Below are positions 48,654-58,373 of a stretch of 64,000 nt of DNA, piece after piece. The stretch covers positions 1,860,001-1,924,000 of the forward strand of contig NZ_CP013002.1 of the NCBI RefSeq assembly GCF_001414055.1, read 5' to 3'. Each line of letters starts with the position of its first letter. The first letter of the stretch is position 1. A model generated the notes under the pieces. The model ran no database searches and was not told where the DNA came from. It saw only the letters and a program-made list of their open reading frames with translations. Made by a program: the position numbers and the translations under genes. Origin of the DNA: Caulobacter henricii. Its GTDB lineage: Bacteria; Pseudomonadota; Alphaproteobacteria; Caulobacterales; Caulobacteraceae.

Positions 48654-49769
48654 TTACGCGTCTCCGGCGGAGGGTTCAGGCGCCACAGGAAGCAGCACGC
48701 GGAAAACGGTGCGACCAGGCTCGGACTCAAAATCGATCAAACCGCCATGGGCGGTGACCAGCTTGGTCACCAGGGCCAGGCCAAGGCCGGTGCCATTGGG
48801 CTTGGTGGTGACGAACGGTTGGAACAGGTGGTCGCGAAGGCTCTGGGGAACGCCAGGACCATTGTCCTGCACCCGGATCTCGATCGGTGCACCACTGGCC
48901 GCCTTGCCATTGGCCCCTCGAACCCGAACGCCCGGTCGCCAGGCTGTATGGATCGAAATAGCGCCGCGTCCGTCGCCACGCATGTGAGCAGCTTCGGCGG
49001 CGTTCTTCACCAGGTTCAGGAAGATCTGAATCAGATGATCTTCATCGCCCCAGACCGCTGGAAGGGATGGGTCATAGGTCTCTCGCAGCGTGAGCCCATC
49101 GGCGACTCCGTTAGCGACAAGGGCGCGGATGCGATCAAGGACCTGGTGGATATTGACCGCCTCTCGCGGCGTCGGCAGGTCTTCGGAGAAGGCTTCCATA
49201 CGATCGACAAGGCGCCGAATGCGGTCCGTCTCATCGACAATCAGTTGGGCCAGGGGCTGGTCTGCCGCAGAGGCACCGGTCTTCAAAAGTTGGGCGGCAC
49301 CGCGAATTCCGGCGAGTGGGTTCTTGATCTCATGGGCCAGCATCTTGCCCAGCCCGACGACCGAGCGCAGCCCGGCGGCATCCGCGCTGCGATCTACGCC
49401 CAGCACACCCTTGACATGCAGGGTCAGGAGGACTGAGCCGTCTCCGAGCGGTGCGGCTGCCCCGTCAGCCTCAAAAGGCGGCTGACCAAAGAGATTGACC
49501 TCAACCCCATGCTCGCGAACCGGTGCCCCTTCAAAGATGGCACGGTCCAGCAGAGATACCAGCACGGACCCGGGCGGTAGGGCGGCGCGAAAGCGACCAC
49601 GCGCCAGGAGCGACAGGCCATGACCAAACAGCGCCTCAGCCGCTTCATTGACGGCGACCAGACCGCCATCGCGGTCAACGACCAGGGCGGGTTCCGGGCT
49701 CAGGTCAAAGGCGGCCGCCTTCAGGGTCTCAGGGGCCTTGCCGCCAAGTGCGCGGGCGTGGTCGCTCAT
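48654..49769 (-). CDS. ntrB: Nitrogen sensor kinase NtrB
   Basis: A soluble histidine kinase/phosphatase controlled by PII proteins, 371 residues. A PAS domain lies at about 25-120, followed by the H-box [20 protein letters not shown] with catalytic His, then the ATPase boxes ([33 protein letters not shown]). The open frame reaches 49796, but ATG 49769 overlaps the dusB stop as ATGA. It forms an operon with dusB upstream and ntrC downstream, the classic nifR3-ntrB-ntrC order. Confidence 0.95.
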   Translation of the reverse strand: MSDHARALGGKAPETLKAAAFDLSPEPALVVDRDGGLVAVNEAAEALFGHGLSLLARGRFRAALPPGSVLVSLLDRAIFEGAPVREHGVEVNLFGQPPFEADGAAAPLGDGSVLLTLHVKGVLGVDRSADAAGLRSVVGLGKMLAHEIKNPLAGIRGAAQLLKTGASAADQPLAQLIVDETDRIRRLVDRMEAFSEDLPTPREAVNIHQVLDRIRALVANGVADGLTLRETYDPSLPAVWGDEDHLIQIFLNLVKNAAEAAHMRGDGRGAISIHTAWRPGVRVRGANGKAASGAPIEIRVQDNGPGVPQSLRDHLFQPFVTTKPNGTGLGLALVTKLVTAHGGLIDFESEPGRTVFRVLLPVAPEPSAGDA

Positions 49770-50773
49770 GCAGCGATCCTCCGGTATCCGAGCCAAAGGC
49801 GCGTCAAGGCGCTTTCAACCCGTTCAGGTTCATCCAGGCGACAGAGGCTGGAGCGCGCGGCGCGGCGCTCTTCGGCTGTCTCAGGCCAGGGTGCGGCATC
49901 GATGTAGGACGCCAGATGCTTGCGGAACATCTTCAGGCCGAGCGGCAGGCCGTAGAATTCCAAGCTCCGCCGGAAATGGGTCAAGGCGATCGCCAGCCGC
50001 GCCTCGGCATCAGGCTCGACAAAGGATCGGCCCTCCAGGGTCGCTTCAATGGCACCCGCGATCCAGGGCCGACCATAGACTCCACGGCCAATCATCACGC
50101 CGTCGGCACCGGATTGGTCGAGCGCCCGGCGCGCGCTGTCACCGTCGACGATATCGCCATTGACCAGCACGGGGATGGAGACCGCCGCCTTGACCTCAGC
50201 AACGGCGGACCAATCCGCAATGCCCTTGTAAAACTGGCTCCGCGTTCGGCCATGGACCGTGATCGCCTTGGCACCCGCCGCTTCGGCCCGGCGGGCGATG
50301 TCGGCGGCATTGCGAGTTGAATCGTCCCATCCCAAACGCATCTTCACTGTGACCGGAACAGAGACGGCGGCGACTGCCGCCGCGACCAGGGCTTCGGCCA
50401 AGTCTGGCTCGCGCATGAGCGCCGAACCACACTGCTGTCCGGCGGAAACCTCTTTGGCGGGGCACCCAAAATTGAGATCCACGATCTCAGCCCCGGCTTC
50501 TGCCGCCATGCGTGCACCCTGGGCCATCAAGGCCACGTCGCGACCGACCAACTGAACCACCATAAGCGGCAAGCCCTCGCCGACTGCGGCCCGCCGAACG
50601 ACGTCAGGCCGTCCGCGCGCAAACTCGGCGCAGGCCACCATTTCCGTGGCCACATAGGGTGCGCCAAGCGCCGTGGCCGTTTCTCTGAAGGGCAGGTCAG
50701 AAACACCGGTCATGGGCGCGATCCAAACGCGCCCCGGTACTTCCACACCGCCAATATCGAGCGAGTTGCTCAT
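49766..50773 (-). CDS. dusB: tRNA-dihydrouridine synthase DusB (NifR3)
   Basis: An FMN enzyme that reduces uridine to dihydrouridine in tRNA D loops, 335 residues. The TIM-barrel begins VWIAPMTGVSDLPFRE. The catalytic cysteine is in DLNFGCPAKEVS. FMN phosphate-binding GRTRSQFYKG and NGDIVDGDSARR (of the ITVHGRTR and PVLVNGDI strands) follow. This gene was named nifR3 because it precedes ntrBC in rhodobacteria and rhizobia; its tRNA function is established in E. coli. It is divergent from ispDF across about 100 bases that must contain both promoters. Confidence 0.94.
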   Translation of the reverse strand: MSNSLDIGGVEVPGRVWIAPMTGVSDLPFRETATALGAPYVATEMVACAEFARGRPDVVRRAAVGEGLPLMVVQLVGRDVALMAQGARMAAEAGAEIVDLNFGCPAKEVSAGQQCGSALMREPDLAEALVAAAVAAVSVPVTVKMRLGWDDSTRNAADIARRAEAAGAKAITVHGRTRSQFYKGIADWSAVAEVKAAVSIPVLVNGDIVDGDSARRALDQSGADGVMIGRGVYGRPWIAGAIEATLEGRSFVEPDAEARLAIALTHFRRSLEFYGLPLGLKMFRKHLASYIDAAPWPETAEERRAARSSLCRLDEPERVESALTRLWLGYRRIAA

Positions 50774-50872
50774 TTTGTAATCATCCCCACCGCTGCGTTT
50801 TTAGGCACATTGTGCGCCGCAGTAAAGCCCGGATCGACTGGACAACCGCAACCGCCGGACTAAACAGCGGAC

Positions 50873-52024
50873 ATGACCTTTTCCGTCGTGATTGTCGCTG
50901 CCGGCACCGGGACCCGGGCAGGCCCGGGCCAAGCCAAACAATGGCGCTCCCTCTCTGGGAAACCCGTTCTGCGCTGGTCGGTCGAGAGCTTCCTTGCCGC
51001 AGGGGCCGCTGACGTGGTGATCGTCACCTCCGACGACGGGCAGGACATGCTGCCAGAGGTTCTGGCGGGACTAGACGGCTGGCGCAGCGCTCGGGGCGGC
51101 GCAACACGGGCGCTTTCAGTGCAGGCCGGCCTTGCGGCATTGTCTGAACGGCCGTCTGACGAAGCCGTCCTGATCCACGACGCTGCCCGGCCCTTCGTGA
51201 CGCGCAGTACAATCCTGGCCCTGCTCGACAAGCTTTGTGAGGCGGACGGCGCCATACCGGCGCTCCCTGTCGCGGACACCCTGAAGCGCGCCCTACCCGG
51301 CTCTCCCCTCGAAACCACATCACGGGACAATCTCTGGCGAGCCCAAACGCCGCAGGCTTTCCACCGAGGGCGCCTGATCTCCGCCTATTCCGCCTGGTCA
51401 GGCCCGCTTGAACCCACCGATGATGCCCAGGTCATGGAAGCCGTCGGCGGCAAGGTTGCCCTGGTGACAGGTGATCCGCTCCTTCTGAAACTGACCTACC
51501 CCGAGGATTTCAACATGGCCGAACGCCTGGCGGGCGCAGCCCGTATCACTCGCATAGGTCAAGGATTCGACGCCCATCGCTGGGGCCAGGGTGACTCTGT
51601 CTGGCTCTGTGGCGTTGAAATCGTCCACGATGAAACCCTGATCGGACACTCTGACGCTGACGCCGGTCTGCATGCCCTGACAGACGCCATTCTGGGGGCC
51701 ATTGGCGAAGGCGACATTGGCGACCATTTCCCGCCGACTGACCCCCAATGGAAAGGCGCATCGTCGGATCGGTTCCTGCAGCATGCTGCAGACCTTGTCC
51801 GTCGCAAGGGGGGCACCCTCATCAATGTCGACGTTACGCTGATCTGCGAGCGCCCAAAGATCAAACCTCACCGTGCCGCGATGCGAGAGCGTCTGGCGGA
51901 GATTCTTTCGCTTCCGCTCGACCGGGTCAGCGTCAAGGCGACGACAACCGAGCAAATGGGTTTTACCGGCCGAGGCGAAGGCTTGGCGGCTCAGGCCGTC
52001 GTCGCCGTCGAGACTCCGGCCTGA
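50873..52024 (+). CDS. ispDF: Bifunctional IspD/IspF of the MEP pathway
   Basis: One 383-residue chain with two MEP-pathway enzymes. Residues 1-220 are IspD (CTP + MEP to CDP-ME): VIVAAGTGTRAG, AVLIHDAARPFV and DDAQVMEAVGG. Residues 225-383 are IspF (MECDP synthase): RIGQGFDAHRWG with metal-binding Asp/His, HSDADAGLHALTDAILGA and the C-terminal ATTTEQMGFTGRGEG. The fusion is common in alphaproteobacteria. The IspD part has a short GPGQAKQW nucleotide loop, as in its relatives. Divergent from dusB, followed by cinA 39 bases later. Confidence 0.96.
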   Translation: MTFSVVIVAAGTGTRAGPGQAKQWRSLSGKPVLRWSVESFLAAGAADVVIVTSDDGQDMLPEVLAGLDGWRSARGGATRALSVQAGLAALSERPSDEAVLIHDAARPFVTRSTILALLDKLCEADGAIPALPVADTLKRALPGSPLETTSRDNLWRAQTPQAFHRGRLISAYSAWSGPLEPTDDAQVMEAVGGKVALVTGDPLLLKLTYPEDFNMAERLAGAARITRIGQGFDAHRWGQGDSVWLCGVEIVHDETLIGHSDADAGLHALTDAILGAIGEGDIGDHFPPTDPQWKGASSDRFLQHAADLVRRKGGTLINVDVTLICERPKIKPHRAAMRERLAEILSLPLDRVSVKATTTEQMGFTGRGEGLAAQAVVAVETPA

Positions 52025-52063
52025 AGGGTATAGGCTCAGGCCTAAGTCTGCTGGAGATACCTG

Positions 52064-52564
52064 ATGTTCCCGCTCGAGATCGAAACCCTGGCCCGACTGC
52101 TTGTCGCCGAGGCGCGCGACCAGTCCTTGCGCCTGGTCACCGCCGAGAGCTGCACAGGGGGGCTCGTTGCCGGAGCAATCTGCTCGATCTCCGGCGCTTC
52201 AGACGTCTTTGAACGCGGTTTTGTCACCTATACCAATCGGGCCAAGTCCGAGATGCTGGGCGTTCCCGGTGATCTGATCGCTGACCACGGTGCCGTGTCC
52301 GAGCCCGTCGCCAGAATGATGGCCGAAGGGGCCCTGGCCCAAAGCCATGCCCATGTCGCCGTCTCGATCACCGGCATAGCCGGTCCAGGTGGCGGCACGC
52401 CAATGAAGCCGGTGGGGACCGTCCACTTTGCGCTGGCGCGATCCAATCGCTCGGTTGTGCACCGACACGAGGTCTTCGATGGCCAAACCCGTGAGGCGGT
52501 ACAACTGGCAGCCGTCAGGACCGCGCTCGAAATGCTTCGCGAAGCGGTGGCTAAGCGAGGCTAG
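52064..52564 (+). CDS. CinA-family nicotinamide-nucleotide amidohydrolase (PncC)
   Basis: A 166-residue CinA C-terminal domain protein, which deamidates NMN to nicotinic acid mononucleotide for pyridine-nucleotide recycling. The signature VTAESCTGGLVAGAICSISG is near residues 26-45, followed by FERGFVTYTNRAKSEMLG and SITGIAGPGGGT. The N-terminal COG1058 domain of full-length CinA is absent, which is normal in proteobacteria. The last 14 bases overlap the convergent COQ10-like gene. ispDF lies directly upstream on the same strand. Confidence 0.92.
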   Translation: MFPLEIETLARLLVAEARDQSLRLVTAESCTGGLVAGAICSISGASDVFERGFVTYTNRAKSEMLGVPGDLIADHGAVSEPVARMMAEGALAQSHAHVAVSITGIAGPGGGTPMKPVGTVHFALARSNRSVVHRHEVFDGQTREAVQLAAVRTALEMLREAVAKRG

Positions 52565-53006
52565 GCCCGTGGATCTGTCGGGCACGCTCCTCAAAACAGG
52601 CGATCAGCTTGTCGGCGGCCCGATCCAGATTTGACGCGAGAAGGGCGTCGAGCATCCGTGACTTGAAGGCAAAATCGATAACGAACTCAACTCTGGTGCC
52701 GCCACCGTCCGGGCTGAAGCGCCACTGGTTGGCCAGGCGCTTAAACGGGCCGTAGAGCAGGCTCACATCCACCGTCAGTTGCTCGGCATCCCGCCTCACG
52801 CGCGTGGCAAACCGCTCCCTCAGGAACGAAAAGCCCACCTGCGCCTCGGCATCGACCGTGCTGATTCCGCCATCCTCGCGTGCGTTCCAGGTTCGCATGC
52901 CGGTAAGCCAAGGCACGAAATCGGGATAGGCATCGACATCACCCACCAGGGTGAACAACTGCTCAGGGGTGTAAGGCAGGACCCGGGTGACAACGTGACG
53001 GTGCAA
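52551..53006 (-). CDS. COQ10/RatA-type START-domain protein
   Basis: A 151-residue SRPBCC (START-like) lipid-binding fold. The N-terminal RVLPYTPEQLFTLVGDVDAYPDFVPWLTG (in pieces RVLPYTPEQLFTLVGDV, DAYPDFVPWLTG) is the COQ10/RatA signature. In mitochondria and alphaproteobacteria the family supports ubiquinone delivery or use; the E. coli RatA toxin role is less likely here. It starts two bases after the lipA stop, so it is cotranscribed with lipA. No antitoxin partner gene is next to it. Its 3' end overlaps cinA. Confidence 0.88.
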   Translation of the reverse strand: MHRHVVTRVLPYTPEQLFTLVGDVDAYPDFVPWLTGMRTWNAREDGGISTVDAEAQVGFSFLRERFATRVRRDAEQLTVDVSLLYGPFKRLANQWRFSPDGGGTRVEFVIDFAFKSRMLDALLASNLDRAADKLIACFEERARQIHGPSLA

Positions 53007-53008
53007 GC

Positions 53009-53986
53009 CTAGGCCGTCCTGGCATCAAGGGCACGGCGGGCGGCCTGAAGCTTCGCAAAATCCTCGCCCGCATGGTGTGATGACCGCGTCAGAGGGCTGG
53101 CAGAGACCATCAGGAAGCCCTTGGCGCGCGCAATGGCCTCATAGGCCTTGAACTCTTCCGGGGTAACGAACCGGTCGATCGCAGCGTGCTTGCGGGTGGG
53201 CTGCAGGTATTGGCCGATGGTGATGAAGTCCACGCCGGCGGACCGCATGTCGTCCATCACCTGCATGACCTCTTCCTTGGTCTCGCCCAGACCGACCATC
53301 AGGCCCGACTTGGTGAACTGGCCCGGATCGCGCTCCTTGACCCGCTCCAGCAGGCGCAGGGAGTTGTAGTAGCGGGCACCCGGGCGGATCTTCAGATAGA
53401 GCCGCGGCACGGTTTCGAGGTTGTGGTTGAAAACGTCCGGACGGGCGTCGATCACCACGTTTTCCGCGCGATCCTTCCGCAGGAAGTCCGGGGTCAGGAT
53501 CTCGATGGTGGTGCCGGGCGCGGCGGCGCGAATAGCCAGGACCACCTCGGCGAAGTGCTGGGCCCCGCCATCGGCGAGGTCGTCGCGGTCAACCGAAGTA
53601 ATGACCACGTGCTTGAGGCCCATCTTGGCGACGGCCTCGGCCACGCGGCGCGGCTCGTCGGCGTCCAGCGCATTGGGCAGGCCGGTGGAGACATTGCAGA
53701 AGGCGCAGGCTCGCGTGCAGATCTCGCCCATGATCATCATGGTGGCGTGCTTCTGGCTCCAGCACTCACCGATGTTCGGGCAGGCTGCTTCCTCGCAGAC
53801 CGTGGTCAGCTTGTGGTCACGCACGATGCTGCGGGTTTCGTTGTAGCCTGGAGACCCGGGAGCGCGCACACGCAACCAGTCAGGCTTACGCAGGACGGCC
53901 GTATCCGGGCGGTTCTGCTTTTCGGGGTGGCGCGCCGCACGATCTTCCGCACTGCGCGCCTTCAGCGTGTCGATCACTGTGGCCAT
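53009..53986 (-). CDS. lipA: Lipoyl synthase
   Basis: Radical SAM enzyme that inserts two sulfurs into octanoyl groups on lipoyl domains, for example those of the pdh genes at 60-63 kb. Radical SAM cysteines are in CTRACAFC. The auxiliary cluster cysteines are in [12 protein letters not shown]. The C-terminal Ser ligand lies in [11 protein letters not shown]. The longer open frame to 54070 overlaps the divergent hydrolase gene; ATG 53986 gives 325 residues. The N-terminus ([12 protein letters not shown]) matches alphaproteobacterial LipA. Confidence 0.95.
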   Translation of the reverse strand: MATVIDTLKARSAEDRAARHPEKQNRPDTAVLRKPDWLRVRAPGSPGYNETRSIVRDHKLTTVCEEAACPNIGECWSQKHATMMIMGEICTRACAFCNVSTGLPNALDADEPRRVAEAVAKMGLKHVVITSVDRDDLADGGAQHFAEVVLAIRAAAPGTTIEILTPDFLRKDRAENVVIDARPDVFNHNLETVPRLYLKIRPGARYYNSLRLLERVKERDPGQFTKSGLMVGLGETKEEVMQVMDDMRSAGVDFITIGQYLQPTRKHAAIDRFVTPEEFKAYEAIARAKGFLMVSASPLTRSSHHAGEDFAKLQAARRALDARTA

Positions 53987-54068
53987 GTTGCCTAAATCGG
54001 ACTTCTTGCGCTCCGGATCAAGCACGCGATCTTGCATGTGCGGCAAAGGCACGAAATGACTGGCCGCC

Positions 54069-55109
54069 ATGCGCCGCAGCTTTCTCGCAGTCCTGCTTGT
54101 CCTGAGCTTGGCCGGTTGTACCGACGGCGGCTCTCGCGCACCGTTTGCGGAAAGCCGGACCCCGCCGTCACTCGCCTCTCGATTTTACCCGCCGGACAAT
54201 TGGGCCTGGGGCTATGTCCGCGTCGGAGATGCCCCGGCCCAGCGCTACGGCGTATCGGCGCCGCCCATCGGGCCCAGGGCGACCATCGTCATACTGACCG
54301 GCTATGGTGAACCCGCGGAGAAATGGTTCGAAACGGTCCAGCACCTGAATTCAGCCGGTTACACGGTCTGGATCCTCGAGCGCCAGGGCCAGGGTGGTTC
54401 CGAGCGCCTGACGCCTTGGCGGGACCTGGGGCATGTCGACAGCTTTCAGCCCGATGCCGCAGCCCTCCGTGCCCTGGTCAAGGTCGTCATCCGGCCGAGA
54501 GCGGACAGACCGCTCCTCCTCCTGGGTCACGCCGATGGCGCTCTGGTCGCTTTAGGGAGTGTCGAGGATGGCCTGCCGACGGACGGGCTGATCCTGTCCT
54601 CGCCGACGTTCGCGTTGAAGCCGTCGTCAAGTCGGAGCAGTGCCCTCTATCCATGGGCCAACCGGTTGAAGCTGGGCTGGATCCGATCGCCCCATGAGAA
54701 GGGTTGGAGCCGTGCTGGTCCTGATGAGTTCCAGTCAGCCCTGACCAGCGACAGGGTCCGCGGAGGCGTTCAACAGGCCTGGCTTACGGCCAATCCCGAC
54801 CTGCGCATGGGCGAACCCAGCATTGGCTGGCAAGCCGCGCACGAAGAGGCTTCAGGCCTCGTGCGCACCAAGACAGCCCGGGTTCAAGCTCCAGTCCTGA
54901 TCCTAGCTGGCGGCAAGGACACGGTGACGCCTAACGCCCTGGCATCCAAAACCTGCTCGGCGCTCGCCGATTGCCGGATGGTCAGTTTTCCCGCCGGGCG
55001 TCACGTCCTGCATATGGAATCAGATGCCGTTCGCAATGTTTGGCTGGCGGAAATTGACGGGTTCATAAGGGCTCACATTGCCGCCAGGACCCAACGCCGC
55101 AACAGTTAA
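54069..55109 (+). CDS. Alpha/beta-hydrolase-fold lipoprotein, catalytic Ser replaced
   Basis: A 346-residue protein with a lipoprotein signal (lipobox LAGC, Cys17). The alpha/beta-hydrolase core resembles monoacylglycerol lipase/lysophospholipase: [15 protein letters not shown] and [12 protein letters not shown]. The acid (AGGKDTVTP) and His (GRHVLHMES) of the triad are present. The nucleophile elbow, usually GHSxGG, reads GHADGA with Ala155 in the Ser position. So it may be inactive, moonlighting, or recently mutated. It is divergent from lipA with a gap of about 80 bases and stands alone. Confidence 0.85.
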   Translation: MRRSFLAVLLVLSLAGCTDGGSRAPFAESRTPPSLASRFYPPDNWAWGYVRVGDAPAQRYGVSAPPIGPRATIVILTGYGEPAEKWFETVQHLNSAGYTVWILERQGQGGSERLTPWRDLGHVDSFQPDAAALRALVKVVIRPRADRPLLLLGHADGALVALGSVEDGLPTDGLILSSPTFALKPSSSRSSALYPWANRLKLGWIRSPHEKGWSRAGPDEFQSALTSDRVRGGVQQAWLTANPDLRMGEPSIGWQAAHEEASGLVRTKTARVQAPVLILAGGKDTVTPNALASKTCSALADCRMVSFPAGRHVLHMESDAVRNVWLAEIDGFIRAHIAARTQRRNS

Positions 55110-55211
55110 TGTCACGCCTTGTGACTCTTCCTTGCAAAGCTGGACCTTCCCCGGCAGACTCCCCCTTCAACGAACGAAAGCGAGCACGCTTTTCGGGGAG
55201 GTTTCGCCGGG

Positions 55212-56765
55212 ATGCCGGTAGTTTTCAAAGCGGAAGACGGCCAGAAGGCTCTCTTCGACGCCCTTATCGACGCGCGTGACACCTACGGCGCGAAAAAGCC
55301 CATCCTTGAGGACCAGGACCGGAACCCGCTTAGCTACACGGATCTGATCCGCGCGAGCTTTGCCCTGGGCCGCAAGATCGCAGCCATGACCAAGCCGGGA
55401 GAGAATGTCGGCATCCTGCTGCCCTCGGGGTCTGCAGCGGTGGTGACCTTCTTCGCCCTGCACGCCTTCGGCCGCGTCCCGACGATGCTGAACTTCACGG
55501 CGGGCCTGCGCAACCTCAAGGCCGCCTGCGCGCTGGCCAAGGTCAAGCGCGTCCTGACGGCGCACAAGTTCATCGAGTTGGGCAACCTGCACGATATCGT
55601 CGACGCCCTCGAAGCCCAGACGACCATCACCTATCTCGAAGACGTTCGCGGTTCGATTGGGGTTGCCGACAAGCTTTTCGCTGCGACGGCAGGCCTCTTC
55701 CCACGCCAGTTCCGAGCGCCGGCCAAGCCATCGGATCGAGGCGTCGTCCTGTTCACCTCGGGCAGCTTTGGTGCCCCTCGGGGCGTGGTGCTGAGCCAGG
55801 CCAACATGGTCTCGAATGCCGAACAGGTGGCGGCTCATATCGAGCTCGATCCGGACTGGGTGTTCTTCAATCCCCTTCCGGTGTTCCACTGCTTTGGCCT
55901 GACGGGTGGGGTGATCCTGCCTTTGCTGAAGGGCATGAAGGCCTTCCAGTATCCCTCACCGCTGCACACCAAGCAGATCCCCGCCCTGGTCAAGGACACC
56001 AAGGCCTCCGTGCTGTTCGCCACGGACACCTTCCTCAATCACTATGCGCGCGCTTCGGATGGTGATGAACTTTCCGGCCTCAGATTTATTGTTTGTGGCG
56101 CTGAAAAGGTTCGGGAAGAGACCCACAACCTCATCCATGAAAAGTTTGGCCCCGTGCCGGTTCTAGAGGGCTATGGTGCCACCGAGGCCTCTCCGGTCAT
56201 CGCGGTGAACAAGCCTGACGACAACCGTCGGGGAACTGTCGGCGGGCTCCTGCCCGGTCAGGACTTCCGGATTGAACCGGTTGAGGGGATTTCCGGCGGC
56301 GGCAGACTGCTGGTCCGGGGTCCCAATGTGATGCTCGGCTATCTGAGGGAAGATGGCGGCATCGACGCTCCGGACGGTGGCTGGCACGACACCGGAGACG
56401 TTGTCGCCATGACTGACGACAACTGGATCACCATCAAGGGGCGCGTGAAACGCTTCGCAAAGATCGCCGGTGAGATGGTCTCGCTCACAGCGGCGGAAGA
56501 CCTGGCCTCAGCCGTCTGGCCGGATGGACGCCATGCCGTGATTTCCATGCCCGACAAGAAGAAGGGCGAAAGGCTCATCCTGGTCACGGATCGCCATGAT
56601 GCAGCGGTTTCAGAACTGGTCGCACATGCCCAGACCATCGGAGCGCCCGAACTGGCCGTGCCGCGCAAGATTCTCAAGGTCCCCGAGGTACCGGTCCTGG
56701 GGAGTGGCAAAACCGACTATGTCGCCATTCAGCGCATGGCCGACCAGGATGCTAAGGCCGCATAG
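55212..56765 (+). CDS. AMP-binding acyl-CoA/acyl-ACP synthetase (Aas-like)
   Basis: An ANL-superfamily adenylating enzyme, 517 residues, most similar in layout to the C-terminal acyl-ACP synthetase domain of Aas. Motifs: A3 FTSGSFGAPRGVVLSQANM (Arg where Lys is usual), A5 EGYGATEASPVI, A7 HDTGDV and the A10 Lys in LGSGKTDY. It probably activates fatty acids for phospholipid repair or membrane import. No acyltransferase domain is fused to it and none is adjacent. A GGGGAGG ribosome site precedes the ATG. Confidence 0.85.
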   Translation: MPVVFKAEDGQKALFDALIDARDTYGAKKPILEDQDRNPLSYTDLIRASFALGRKIAAMTKPGENVGILLPSGSAAVVTFFALHAFGRVPTMLNFTAGLRNLKAACALAKVKRVLTAHKFIELGNLHDIVDALEAQTTITYLEDVRGSIGVADKLFAATAGLFPRQFRAPAKPSDRGVVLFTSGSFGAPRGVVLSQANMVSNAEQVAAHIELDPDWVFFNPLPVFHCFGLTGGVILPLLKGMKAFQYPSPLHTKQIPALVKDTKASVLFATDTFLNHYARASDGDELSGLRFIVCGAEKVREETHNLIHEKFGPVPVLEGYGATEASPVIAVNKPDDNRRGTVGGLLPGQDFRIEPVEGISGGGRLLVRGPNVMLGYLREDGGIDAPDGGWHDTGDVVAMTDDNWITIKGRVKRFAKIAGEMVSLTAAEDLASAVWPDGRHAVISMPDKKKGERLILVTDRHDAAVSELVAHAQTIGAPELAVPRKILKVPEVPVLGSGKTDYVAIQRMADQDAKAA

Positions 56766-56874
56766 ACCGAAACCGTGAGACCAATGGGCAGGAATGCGTC
56801 GAGGTCGACTCGGGTGCTTCCTGCTCTTCGGACCAACCGCCCCCCATTCGTCAGAGTGCAAGTGCACACTGGCC

Positions 56875-58365
56875 CTAGAAGGACCCGCCCAGGGCTTCCA
56901 GCTCGGCGCGGAAGCCCTGCTTGCGGCCGTGCATGGCCCTCAGGTCGGCCATGAAGGTCTCGTGGTCCGGGAACTCGCCGAAGTCAGAGATCATCGGTGC
57001 CAGGCTTTCCATCTCCAGCCATTGCTGGGCAGCAGCCCGGTAGCGGCCAGCGACGCCATAGGTCAGGACATTGCGGATCATGGCCCTCAGCAACAGGGTC
57101 GCCGCCAGCGGATAGGTCCCTTCAAGACGACGCGCGGCGGCGGTCAGCAGGTCTTCGTCCGCACCGTTGATGGCGCCGTGACGGTTGATGATCAGTCGCG
57201 CCGCCGCGGCCAGATCCGGCCACTCGATCAGAAAGGCCAGGGCGGCCTCGAAACGCGGAAACTCGGCCGCGATCTTCTTGGCGTCATCCTCAGCGACAAC
57301 GTCGTCAAAGTCTGGCAGGCCCTTCAGGAACGCCCTGAGCCTCGGGATCGACAGGGTGTCCTCGAACGCCGCCCAGCGCCGGCGCTGGGCCTCGTCCTGG
57401 CGACCATTGGCCTGTAGCGCTTCGAGATAGACATCCTCCCAGGCAGCGCGCTCGACCGGATCGTCAGGCTCGGCACGCACCGACAGCGGGCCGCGTGGCT
57501 TGACCGGAGCTGCTGCGGCCTCCAGAGCGGCCAGGGCCTCGCCCGCCTTTCCAGCGACCAGAAGGCGGCGCCCGATCTCGGCAGCGATGGCTGGAAAACG
57601 CCGCTGGGTCTCGCTGAAGGTCGCAATAAAGGCCCCCACGTCACCATTGATGTCGGCCAGGCGGCGCAAGGCATCCCGGACCACTGACGCCTTGGCGTCA
57701 TAGGCCCCCGCAGACCGCGCTGAGCGCTGGGTCAAGGCGGCCTGCAGGCGCTCGCCCAGTCGCGCCTGACCGGCCACGCCCAGAGACGGGGCCGCGACAG
57801 CGACCAGTGGGCCAAATACGAAATGATCGTCGCACAGGATCAGCCGCGCCACCCTATCGGCCAGATCGACGGGCGCGATCTTGGCACTCGCGGCGATGTC
57901 GCCGACCGCGTCCCGCGCCTCGGCGAAGACCTCACCGATCGGTCCCTCGGGCTGGCTGATGCGATCAAACACCGAACCGGCAAGGTCCAGAAAATCCATC
58001 AGCAGCGCCAGGGCCGCCTTGGGGTCGCTTTCCGCAAGCCGCCGGATCATCCGAAAGTGCAGATCCATGTCGCGCGCGAAGGCGGCGCGCTTGCGCCAGT
58101 GGATGCGCGAGGTGGCCTTGGCAATGGCCGCCAGACGCTTGGAGATCTCCAGCGCCAGGCCTTCCGGACTGGCCTCGGCGAACAGCTCCAGCCGCAAGGC
58201 GCGCTTGACGTAGCTGTCGACCGACAGATCCATCAGGATCGTCGCCAGCCGCTCCGCGCCCAGATCGGCGAGGTTGGCCTCGGAAAGGGTGGTCTTAGAC
58301 CCTTTCCTGGTCTTGGCAGCGACCTTGGCCGGCTTGTCAGTGGTCGTGGCCGTCACTCGCGCCAT
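56875..58365 (-). CDS. Conserved helical protein, DUF6880-like, unknown function
   Basis: A 496-residue, largely alpha-helical, Ala/Leu/Arg-rich protein. The N-terminal tail is basic and Lys/Thr-rich. Helical repeats resemble TPR or HEAT folds, for example FPAIAAEIGRRLLVAGKAGE with ALAALEAAAAP, and AWEDVYLEALQANGRQDEA. Motifs WRKRAAFARDMD and FEAALAFLIEWPDLAAAARL are likely conserved. It corresponds to DUF6880-type proteins, whose function is not established. It follows lpdA by 8 bases and may be cotranscribed with the pdh genes. No signal peptide or membrane helix. Confidence 0.7.
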   Translation of the reverse strand: MARVTATTTDKPAKVAAKTRKGSKTTLSEANLADLGAERLATILMDLSVDSYVKRALRLELFAEASPEGLALEISKRLAAIAKATSRIHWRKRAAFARDMDLHFRMIRRLAESDPKAALALLMDFLDLAGSVFDRISQPEGPIGEVFAEARDAVGDIAASAKIAPVDLADRVARLILCDDHFVFGPLVAVAAPSLGVAGQARLGERLQAALTQRSARSAGAYDAKASVVRDALRRLADINGDVGAFIATFSETQRRFPAIAAEIGRRLLVAGKAGEALAALEAAAAPVKPRGPLSVRAEPDDPVERAAWEDVYLEALQANGRQDEAQRRRWAAFEDTLSIPRLRAFLKGLPDFDDVVAEDDAKKIAAEFPRFEAALAFLIEWPDLAAAARLIINRHGAINGADEDLLTAAARRLEGTYPLAATLLLRAMIRNVLTYGVAGRYRAAAQQWLEMESLAPMISDFGEFPDHETFMADLRAMHGRKQGFRAELEALGGSF

Positions 58366-58373
58366 TCAGGCCC

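Noticed and set aside
52551..53006. RatA toxin of a RatAB toxin-antitoxin pair
   Set aside because: No antitoxin-like partner is adjacent and the gene is coupled to lipA, which fits the COQ10-type role better.
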